Below, one piece after another: positions 47,618 through 58,200 of a DNA stretch of 64,000 bases; the first letter of the stretch is position 1; each line of letters begins with the position of its first letter. The position numbers were made by a program, and so were the translations under genes. The notes beneath the pieces are model-generated. The model saw only the letters and a program-made list of their open reading frames with translations, made no database searches and was not told the DNA's origin. This DNA is from Apostichopus japonicus (taxonomy: Eukaryota; Echinodermata; Holothuroidea; Aspidochirotida; Stichopodidae), in contig NC_092577.1 of the NCBI RefSeq assembly GCF_037975245.1, positions 35,394,898 through 35,458,897 of the forward strand. Reading direction: 5' to 3'.

Positions 47618-50614
47618 CAGGCACGTAGCCAGGAATTTGCCAAGGGAGGGGCAAAAATGTAGGCAAACTATCAGAGCCATAGATTCAGCATTGCAAACTA
47701 TCTAAGCGTAGCGCCACCATGTGTTGGCGCGAAGCATACAAGAAAATTTTGGCCGAAAATGCCTCCCAGATCGCTGGAAATGGCACTTCCCAGGCCTTGT
47801 AAGTTGCATCTTAGCATTTTTGGTTCCTTGCTTTAGCAAAAGGAACCTATGCAGTCAGGTTGGCGTGTGTGTGTGTGTGTGTGTGTATGTGTGTATGTGT
47901 GTGTGTGTGTGCGTCTGTGACGCTTGGGTACGCTCTATCTCAATAAGGGAATGTTGGATTGAGGCCAAACTTGGACTATAGATCCGCCATATGGAGAAGG
48001 TGTGCCCTATTGTTTTTGGTGCTCACAAAGGTCACCAAAGGTCAGTTATGGTCCAAAAACCGAAAATATTAAAACTGCAATAACTCCCAGTGCCAATGTG
48101 CGACAAGGTTGATATTTTGGGACAAGTTGTAAACTGGTTAGGGGAACATTTTCAAACTTAACGGTCATGTGATCCGAGGTCACCAAAGGTCAATTAATGA
48201 TAAAGAACTAGTATTTTTGCGATAACTTGAGAACGAATTGTCCGTTTGGGTTGGGAGTTGCCTCAATGTCATCCAATTGTCGACCCGCATCTTGGTGACC
48301 CTTGACCTCAATTTGACCTCTGGTGACCTTTTCGTGTTTTTGGGATTTTTACAGTTTCGATGCTATTTTCAGATGTCAAAGGTACCTTCTGATCATAAAT
48401 GTCAATAGGTTGACCCCGTGTGACCTTTATGTGCGAAGTTATATGAGGTCAAAGTTTTTCGGTCGGAGTTAGGACGGTTGTACAGACTTTTCGTTTGTTT
48501 TTTGGAATCAGGAGATTAAACTACATCTGAAACCAAGGTCAAAAGGTCAAAGGTCACATTAGAAAAAATGTGCTTATTTTGGGAGGAAACGAGCAAAAAA
48601 GAAAATGTTTGGTTTTGATGCTAGATTTGGATATCAAAGGTACCTTCCGATCAAAAATGTCAATTGGTTGACACCCGTGTGACCTTCGTGTGCGAAGTTA
48701 TACGAGGTCAAAGTTAATTTTCAGACATTTAATGCAACAACTCCCAGTTCCAAGGTGTGACATGGTTGATATTTTTGGACAAGTTGCAAATGGTATAGGG
48801 GAATATTTTCAAACTTAACGGTCATGTGATCCGAGGTCACCAAAGGTCAATTAATGTCAAAACACTAGTATTTTGGGGGTAGAAAATGGGCAAAGAAAAA
48901 AATGTTTGAATTTTTATAGTTTGATGCTCTAATTTAGGTCTCATCAATCAAAAATGTCAATAAGTTGACCCAAGGTGACCTTTGTACGTTAAGTTATATG
49001 AGGTCAAAGTTAATTTTCAGACATTTAGTGTAATAATTCCCAGTGCCAAGGTGTTACACAGTTGATATTTTGAGACAAGTTGCAAATGGTATAGGGGAAT
49101 ATTTTCAAACTTAACGGTCATGTGATCCGAGGTCACCAAAGGTCAATTAATGATAAAAAACTAGTATTTTTACGATAACTTGAGAACAAATTGTCCGTTA
49201 GGGTTGGGAGTTGCTTCAATGTAATCCAATTGTCGACCCGCATCTGGGTGACCCTTGACCTCAATTTGACCTCTGGTGACCTTTTTAGTGTTTTGTTGAT
49301 TTTTACAGTTTCGATGCTATTTTCAGATGTTAAAGGTAACTTCTGATCATAAATGTCAATAGGTTGACCCCCGTGTGACCTTCGTGTGCGAAGTTATATG
49401 AGGTCAAAGTTAATTTTCAGACATTTAATGCAATAACTCCCAGTTCCAAGGTGTGACAAGGTTGATATTTTTGGAGTAGTTGCAAATGGTATAGGGGAAT
49501 ATTTTCAAATTTAACGGTTATGTGATACAAGGTCACCAAAGGTCAATTAATGATAAAAAACTAGTATTTTTGGGACAACTTGAGAACAAATTGTCCGTTA
49601 GGGTTGGGAGTTGCTTCAATGTAATCCAATTGCCGACCCGCATCTGGGTGACCCTTGACCTCAATTTGACCTCTGGTGACCTTTTCGTGTTTTGGGGATT
49701 TTTAGTTTCAATGCTATTTTCAGATGTTAAAGGTACCTTCTGATCATAAATGTCAATGGGTTGACCCCCATTTGACCTTCGTGTGCAAAGTTATTTGAGG
49801 TCAAAGTTAATTTTCACACATTTAATGCAATAACTCCCAGTGCCAAGGTGTGACAAGGTTGATTTTTTTGGACAAGTTGCAAATGGTATAGGGGAATATT
49901 TTCAAACTTAACGGTCATGTGATCCAAGGTCACCAAAGGTCAGCTAATGTTAAAAAAGTAGTATTATGGGGGGAGAAAATGGGCAAAGAAAAAATGTTTG
50001 AAATTTTTATATTTTGATGCTATATTCACGTCTCACTGATCAAAAATGTCAACATGTTGACCTCAGGGTGACCTTTGTGTTTTACGTTACATACAAGTTC
50101 AAAGTTAATTTTTTGACATTTAATGCAATTAAATCTCAATGCCAAGGTGTGACATGGTTGATATTTTGGGACAAGTTGTGAATGGAGTGGTGGAACATTT
50201 TGAAACTTAAAGGTCATGTCATCTGAGGTCACCATTGTTATCATATCTGTTGACACGCTTGTAGGTGTCTTATATTTCTTACACTTTCGACGCCATATTT
50301 AGATCTCAAAAGTGCCTTTTGATAAAAAAATCTGATCACATTTTGTGATCACAAAAGTGTTGGCTGTAGTGTTGGTTACTTTATGGGAACATGTAGGACC
50401 ACAATTACTTGGACTTTTTCAGCCCAATCTTGCTTGATAATATTAATGTATATTGTCATATACCCCAAGCAAGGAACCACAGTGCCCTTGGGCTCTTCTT
50501 TCTTGTTTCTTTTGAAAATACTAGCGATATCATAAAAACATTAAATTTTTTTTTTAAAAATATGCTCAAGGGGGGGCGGCTGCCCCCTTTGCCCCCCCCT
50601 TAGCTATGCGCCTG
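47618..50614. mobile_element. Nested 3-kb hAT-type element
   Basis: Outer termini CAGGCACGTAGCC and TAGCTATGCGCCTG with a perfect 8-bp duplication GATGTTTC (47610-47617 and 50615-50622). The left 180 bp and right 95 bp are the two halves of the MITE family seen at 11854; the join point falls between CCAGGCCTTG (47799) and CTAGCGATATC (50521). Everything between is a separate ~2.7-kb insertion. No transposase frame is present. Confidence 0.9.
47800..50518. repeat. GGTCA/TGACC-rich repeated element inside the hAT MITE
   Basis: Bounded by inverted GGTTCCTTGCTT (47822) and AAGCAAGGAACC (50467-50478), with a GGTTCCTTGCTTTAGCAAAA hairpin at the left end and a (GT)n tract at 47870-47912. The rest is three to five diverged copies of a ~300-400-bp module that contains AACTTAACGGTCATGTGATC, TTGTCGACCCGCATCT, ATAAATGTCAATAGGTTGAC and GAAGTTATATGAGGTCAAAG. 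No open frame of note. The family of the element is not recognised. Confidence 0.85.
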
Positions 50615-50825
50615 GATGTTTCAGTCCTTACATACGAATATCCTTGTTTCCCCCTCTCCTGGGTGAGTTGTTTGGGGACCTAGGGTGAAAGGGACAATGG
50701 AGCGGCACAAGTATTTTAAAGGTGAATTCTCTTGAAAATCGGACTTACAGATATGTTTCTTTTCCCTTGGGCTATAACATTTCAAGAGTAAGATTCTGCC
50801 TGAAGTAATCTTGGAAGTGTGTCAT

Positions 50826-51222
50826 ACTCTATTATACAACACCTAATTATATTCCGGCCATTTGATTGGTCAATTGCTCGTCGATTGCATGCAAAATCCG
50901 CTCTATTGCACTCTATGATATAGAACCATGTGTTATACTTTTTTGATAGCACTTTTTTCAATGGTAAGAGAGCAGAGAAACCTGTCTGTTCAAAACAATC
51001 TGTTGCATGAGTGCATCTTACATCCAATTATATCCAAATTTGATGGTGTTGTATAAAAAATGGTTTCCATTCGTGCAATAGTGCAAATATTTCATTCGTT
51101 GAAAGATGTAATTTGTTCCATTAAACTCGGCTGCGCCTCGTTGAATGGAACATTCCATCTTTCAACTCAGGAAATATTTGCACTACTGCACTCATAACTA
51201 TTCATTATTTGTATAATAGTCC
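50826..51222. mobile_element. Fold-back MITE-like element
   Basis: Outer inverted pair CTATTATACAA and TTGTATAATAG. Within it a long imperfect hairpin spans 51079-51186: GTGCAAATATTTC, GTTGAAAGATG and GTTCCATT on the left meet complements on the right around a loop ACTCGGCTGCGCCTCG. No clear target duplication. Confidence 0.6.
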
Positions 51223-53998
51223 AATCTACCATGCTACCTCTGCAATGACAGCAGTGGGGATAATCTTGTTTCTTGATCTTCATGTTGGAAAAGTTAACAG
51301 ACTTTCTCCAGATTTTAAGCAACCATTCTCCCGATAAACTCACAAATTAATTCCAATTCTTGGCAGCGGATTAAGAGAAATTAAGCTGATACTTTTACAC
51401 ACATAAAGCGAACAAAAAAAAAACACAGTGAGATGTACTAATTTAGCAGCAGAAAAAGACAAATTTATTTTAGACTAACAGACAGTTGGAAGTAACGATA
51501 AACCCAAAGAAAAGAATAACATAATAATCCTTCATGTTCTCAAGCCACAGCTCAAACACTGCCCTGAAAGAGAAACAAACTAATAGATATTCAGTAACAA
51601 ATTTGTTATTAAACTGACCAATTTACACTAGCATGATAATTTGCATTTAAAGAGAAGGAGGTTGTTTCTTTCTTTTCTAGACATGCCAAAGAGAGAAATA
51701 TAAAATACATATTTCATTTTTCTCCAGCTTGTTACCAGCAGTAGAACCCTCGGACACTCGTATAAATTCTGTATCGTGGCTGGGGGGTGTTAACTTGAAC
51801 CATGTCCAATACCAATATCAGATGCAATCTTAGACCCAAAAGTAACCTCGATAATACTGGACAATTACGAATTGATTAGTAATATTAACATTTTCGAAAA
51901 TTTAATATTTTTACTGTTAAGTGAACTGACTAAAAGACACCTATGACCCTTCCAAAAGGTAATATTACCTATGTACAAATTATCTTAATGAAAACTGGAG
52001 ACTAAATTGATCAAGAATTCCCAAAATGGAGTATGAATGTTATATTAGACAATTTTTTCTGTAATATTTTGTCACAAAATCAAAATGTCAAGTTTTCTTT
52101 CTCAAACATTGCTCTCTCGTTCTATATGATAGATATCAAAGAGGTGACTTTGTGAGAGCGTGAAACTTTTTTTTCAAAAGATTTCTTCAAAAATATGTGA
52201 AACCTGACTTAAAAATTAAAAAAAATCTTATTCTTTTAGCATAAAAGTGTTGTTTAACATGCATGTAAAGTGGTTATACTACTACTCATTAACATAAAAA
52301 TATGGCATTCAAAAAACATGTCATTAACATAAAAAAGCACATCATTAACATAAACGGGTGATTTATAATGATCATTCATATAAAAATGTCATTAACACAA
52401 AACACATAAGGTTATATAAATTATCATTAACAAAAACATGCCATTTCATATTAATGTGACCATCAACGTACACATTAAACAACCAAACACACCCATAACA
52501 TAATCATAAACCACTGAATTCATGGATGAACACAAGAAGGATTTATTTTACATGAAACATCAAAATGTATTTAGTTAATTAATGTAGGATAAAACAATTA
52601 ACTCAGAAGCTTGAATTACCTATGAATAGGACCTCCACTTCCATTAAAAACTTGTTTCAAAGGAATAGTAAATATGACAGGGTTTTTCCCCTTCTCATTC
52701 CTAAAGCTTTGCTAAATTGAAACATAAAAATAATTTGTATTATAATTGCATACAATTTCATAACCATGTCAGGTGCAACAGAAAATGCTCATTAAAATAC
52801 AGACCAATGGGTTAGTTGGACCTAGGTATCGCTAACATGCTTCTGCATATAACCTTTGACCTGCTTAGCATAAAATAAAATCAATCAAACTGATTGATAG
52901 CAAAAAACAAAATCTTCCATTTCGTAATTTTCTAGCCACGAACCCATGCACGCAACAAACACAATACTCTGCCTTTCATTTTATAAAAAGTTATCGCTCT
53001 TTTCATTGTAATTGCAAGTTATAAATTCCTGTAAGAGTACAGCCATTAAGTCAGTATTTAAGTTCTGAAAGGAATCACCTTACTTTTGCCTGTGAATCAA
53101 ATCACACTCTCTCCCATATGATGCACTTTCATTTTTTTGGTCTTTTTGATTTTCTTACGGATTAAGAGATAGCAAAGAGGAAAAATAACAGACAAAAAAT
53201 GGAGAGAGCAAACGAAAAAACAGAGACACCACCTACCAGAAGAAGAAACTTTGACAGCAGAACAGATAGTATTATCTTTCTACATTTATAGAGCATCAAA
53301 CACTTTTTAAGAAGAAAAACTTAACTGCTTACTATTCTACCAGAAAAAACCATCATGGGAGTTTCCCCTCCCTTTGTTCAATTGATAATCATATTTTACA
53401 TTTTTCCCCTTTCATTCCAAATTTGGTCCCAGACTTTTGATGTGAAAATCCCATAGGCTTGGTGAAAATGCTTATACGGAAAGTCTATAAAGTATTTTGT
53501 CGGTTGGAGTAACTTTCACCACATGACGAATATCAATCAGTCACACCATCGAAGTTCCATCTTAGTCGCTAAGCAGTGCTTAACTCTTCACTTTCTTTCT
53601 CTTTAATCTAACTTAAACAAACAATGTGAAACCAGAAATGTCAGTTTCTACCTAAATAACACCCCCCCCTTCCCCCCACCCGGTACATCTCAACAGGATC
53701 TGTATATCCTTACTAATCTTGATTGAAGTTTGAGTCATGTCTAAATATAAATTGCATTGCCAGTAGCCAGCCAGCAAGCAAACCACTGGACTGATCTGTT
53801 TCGGCAAGAAGGCGGCTTACATCATCATCATCATTTTAATTCTGCGTTTTGCATTGATTTGGACGCAATATGATGGCGACTTGTTATTCAGACCAAAAAC
53901 CCCCCAAAAACAAGAATAATAAGATAACATACCTCAGCATGCCAACTTTCCCCAGTTACTGCTAGCTTACCAGGCAATCACCATTTTATGTGCTCATC
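51223..53998 (-). other. Downstream flank / possible 3' UTR of TRAM1
   Basis: No coding content recognised. A tract of loosely repeated CATTAACATAAAA words lies at 52275-52500. Minus-strand AATAAA hexamers occur at about 51465-51470 and 52547-52552 and could end TRAM1 transcripts. A C-rich tract is at 53665-53685. Confidence 0.4.
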
Positions 53999-54256
53999 TC
54001 GGGCGGAGTGTATAGCCTAGTGGTTAACGCCGGCGTCTCCCAGTCATGAGATCCCCGGTTCGATTCCCCGCCGACAGCAATGTGTGTCGTCTGGCAAGGG
54101 TGTTGTTCAATAACAACTTCCTGACATGGACGTTAAATGGATGTGTGCCGAGAGATTGGCTTCGGTCAGCTTGCGAGTTTACAAGCCTCCATGGCTTCTT
54201 TCGCGAGTTCCTGCTTGCGGGAAGATCACATATACATACATACATACATACATCTC
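53999..54256 (+). mobile_element. tRNA-derived SINE, third family, copy 2
   Basis: Head GTATAGCCTAGTGGTTAACG (box A) and CCGGTTCGATTCCCC (box B), body with TGTGTGTCGTCTGGCAAGGG, CATGGACGTTAAATGG and GGCTTCGGTCAGCTTGCG, tail (ATAC)n. Flanking CATCTC on both sides may be the target duplication. It is clearly the same family as the minus-strand copy at 43990. Confidence 0.88.
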
Positions 54257-54636
54257 CCAGCAATATATGATTTCTAATCCCCCCCCCCCCCTTAAATGCT
54301 GATCAGAAATGGGCTGCCCAGCCTGCAGAGATGTCTTTACTTGCCTTAGGAATGTGTAAAATCTCCAAATTGTTTTTTTTTGGGGGGGGGGGGAAATAAC
54401 TGTAACAATTGCTTATCCCATTTAATATTACCACGACAATTACTTTTTACCTAGCATTTGCATTATTGCAGAGACGATGTGTAACCACAAAACTGTTTTA
54501 ATGTTATGTTAATGTTTGTTACAAAATCTCACCAAAAAAAGTTAAACCAATAAATATATATTTCGAAAGTATGCAGATGACACAATAAGACATCACTTTC
54601 AGTTTGTGGGAGACAACGACTTTCTCTGTGGGACTG

Positions 54637-54732
54637 AACAGCTAATTACTCGCTAATTGAGAGGGGCTAATTAGCTAATTATTCGCTAATAGAGAGGGGT
54701 TAATTAGCTAATTATTCGCTAATAGAGAGAGG
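54637..54732. repeat. 38-bp tandem repeat
   Basis: Two and a half copies of GCTAATTATTCGCTAATAGA plus GAGGGG-containing spacer. Confidence 0.9.
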
Positions 54733-55265
54733 CAAAACAGACATAACCAGATAGATCTGTTACTTTGATGTAAGGATGTCCAATTATGCCAAACCAATCA
54801 TAAAATGGAGCTTTATCATTTCCCAAACTCGTTCACTGATAGCCTGTATGTCATTAACTTTCAGCCATCACTCCCTTTTATTTAAATTTTCCCTAAAACT
54901 TTTTTTTTCTTCTATATGCATTTACCCCAAAACACAGTTTATGACAAAACTAAACTACATTTTCCACAAGTCTTACAGAAATGAACAACTCTTGTTATCC
55001 CTCCCCCACAAAAAAAAAACCCAGAAAATGCAATAGAACCAAAGAAAGATAAAACCCATTGATGGAAGAAAAGGATGAAGATATAACCAGGATACTTAAA
55101 AACCCTTTATGCAAAATGGAGAAGAAAAAGTCCCAATATCAAAAACATTTCTTTCCCCAGAAATAAAATAGAATAAAATAAATGACGTCCCACATTCGAA
55201 AAAGAAAACAAAAAAATTGTCTAACTGGAAATTGTAAATATCGTCAAAAGCTGTTGTTGTGTCAT

Positions 55266-58200
55266 TTACTTCTTCTTTCCCTTCGATCTCGTTCTCATGC
55301 CGCCATTTTGTGGTGAGTCATGGTTGACAACTTTGCCTATGAAAAGATAAAAAAGAGAAAACATTTAGTTCTTTGTAGATAGAAAAAAAAAAAAAAAAAA
55401 AAAAAATAAGAAAGACTTCACGTTTGATTTTAAAGATATTCATTCCCCTTTAAATATTGATTACAGTCTGAGATGATACCTGGATATAAAACAATTATCA
55501 GTTACTCAGTACAGGTAATTTTGTTTAAATACTAAACACACAACAAGACATTGGTGAAGTGGTTAGTGTGTCCGTCCCAAAGCTTCTCCATTCCTGGTTC
55601 AGAACCCTCCATGATGTGTTGAGTAGTGTCTTCAGTGGATTTAGTAGTTCTGGTTTGTGAACTGGGAAATGGGGTTTTGAAACATCTTACTGGAAAAACA
55701 AACACTGTAAATAATCCAACCTACTTGATGTATAAAGGTTGAAGACTTTTACCACCCACACACAATGCAGTCCCCTCCTTATCCCTCCCCATCCATACCC
55801 CTCCCCATCCATACCCCTCCCCATCCTTACCCCTCCCCATCATTATCCCTCCCCATCCTTACCCCTTCCCTCCTTACCCCTCCTCCTCCCCATCATTACC
55901 CCCTCCTTCTTCTCCCCATCATTACCCCTCCCCATCCTAACCCCTCACCATCCTTACCCCTCCCCCTTCTTACCTTCTTCCTTCTTTGCCTTCTCCTTCT
56001 TAGGGCTCGTTGGGGTGCTGTGAAGGCCTTTGCTCTTTTTAGTGGTGATGGTATGGTTGGCACTCTGTTCCTTTTGTCGTTTGATTTGGAATGTGAGGAA
56101 ATCAAATAAGACCCACCCTTGGAAAAGGCACACCGCAGCTAGAATGACGATTCTGAGAAAAAGCAAAACCAGGAAAGAATAGCATAATTATTAAGATACA
56201 TGTTACTTTCAGGGAAATAATCACCATGGTTACATTCTGTTTAGCAGTTTCCTGGGTTTATACATTGTATTTCTCAGTAGGCTTCAGTGTGGACAAAAGC
56301 GCTACGAATCTTTGCATTTTGCCACACGATCAATTTCAACGTCCATACTCATATGTATGATGTACTCTTACTGATAACTTTGCACTTTTACTCCTTACTG
56401 ATGGTTTCATACTGCTACTCATACTCGTAGTTTTTTACTTAGGTGTCTCGAGTCTTGGGCTTACTACCTTCCAGCTCCCCCCCAACACACACTACCAAAA
56501 CACAAAACACTTGCCGTTAGTTAATCAGAAGATAGGGGCTATATTAATTCCATTCCATAATATTGATATTGTGCCTCACCTGAAGAAAGCAGTATTAAAG
56601 TTTCCAGCTGCAAGATCAAATTCTTGGTTTGGAAGCCTTCCCAGACCAAACCAGACGGTGTGAACAGTGAGAATAACGATACAGGCTCGAGCAGCGAGGA
56701 AAAAGACAAACCACAACTTGAAGCTGCACAAGAAAATCAAATCATATCTTTACAAATTAGCATGATGAGGAACACGGGTAGCATTTAGGTTAAATCTCAC
56801 CAATGACAGGAGCACAAGTGAGGGAAAATCATAAGGATGGAGGAGATGTTACCAGAATTTTTCATCTCATAGGGTCAAAGTTCCTTCCAACAGAGCTGAC
56901 AGTTAATTTTAATGATGCTAATGAAACATTAAACCTTAAAGTATCGAACAAGATAACAGAATGGCCTCTACATCACAAATAAAATAAATCCCAAGGCACG
57001 ACAGACCATACCACTTACTTTGGAATACATGCAAACATTATACATGTTGTCAGCTTTATATAGTTGGCCCTGTTATACATGTTATATATGATGTCCATGT
57101 TATATATGTTGTCCATGTTATATATGTCGTCCATGTTATATATTTTCAATGTTATATATATTGTCCGTGTTGTCCATGTTATATGTTGTCCATGTTAAAT
57201 ATGTTTTCCATTTTATATATGTTGTGTTTTCCATGGTATATATGTTGTCCATGTTATATATGATGTCCATGTTATATATGTTGTCCATGTTATATATGTT
57301 GTCCATGTTATATATGTTGTCCATGTTATATATGTTGTATGTATTGTCCATGTAATATATGTTGTCCATGTTGTATGTATTGTCCATGTAATATATGTTG
57401 TCCATGTTATATATGTTGTATGTATTGTCCATGTAATATATGTTGTCCATGTTGTATGTATTGTCCATGTAATATATGTTGTCCATGTTATATATGATGT
57501 CCATGTTATATATGTTGTCCATGTTATATATGTTGTCCAAGTTATATATGTTGTCCATGTTATATATGTTGTCCATGTTATATATGTTGTCCATGTTATA
57601 TATGTTGTCCATGTTATATATGTTGTCCATGTTATATATGTTGTATGTATTGTCCATGTAATATATGTTGTCCATGTTGTATGTATTGTCCATGTAATAT
57701 ATGTTGTCCATGTTATATATGTTGTCCATGTTATATATATTGTCCATGTTGTATGTTTTGTCCATGTTATATGTTGTCCATGTTATATGTTGTCCATGTT
57801 ATATATGTTGTCCATGTTGTATGTTTTGTCCATGTTATATATGCTGTCCAAGAAAACCAGAAAGAGAACAAGGCAAGGAAATAAATGGGGAACATAAAAG
57901 GTCCTGAAAAGAAGGAATTGTATATGAGCAACGTACCATGGCTTGGAAATGTCTAAATAATCGCTGAAGTATAAAATTCTGGCAAGGTGAAAGGTCATTT
58001 CTGCCAAATAATGAAGAACAAGGCACAAGATGGCTAGCCTCGTCAAACTGGAAAGGAGAAAACAAAAACATAGTTGTATTAGATATAATCTCACTAGCGA
58101 TGTATTTTAAAACAAATAAACACACTCTAAATACCTAAACTTTGATCCAAACAAAAGGTAGTGTAGATTGAAAAAGCACGAGGAAGCTTTAAATCCTTAC

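Noticed and set aside
47721-47981. 86-residue coding region
   Set aside because: It runs across the MITE junction and a (GT)n tract, so it cannot be an inherited gene.
57136-57765. 209-residue Met-Asp-Asn-Ile-Tyr repeat protein
   Set aside because: An 18-bp minisatellite inside a TRAM1 intron; open on both strands.
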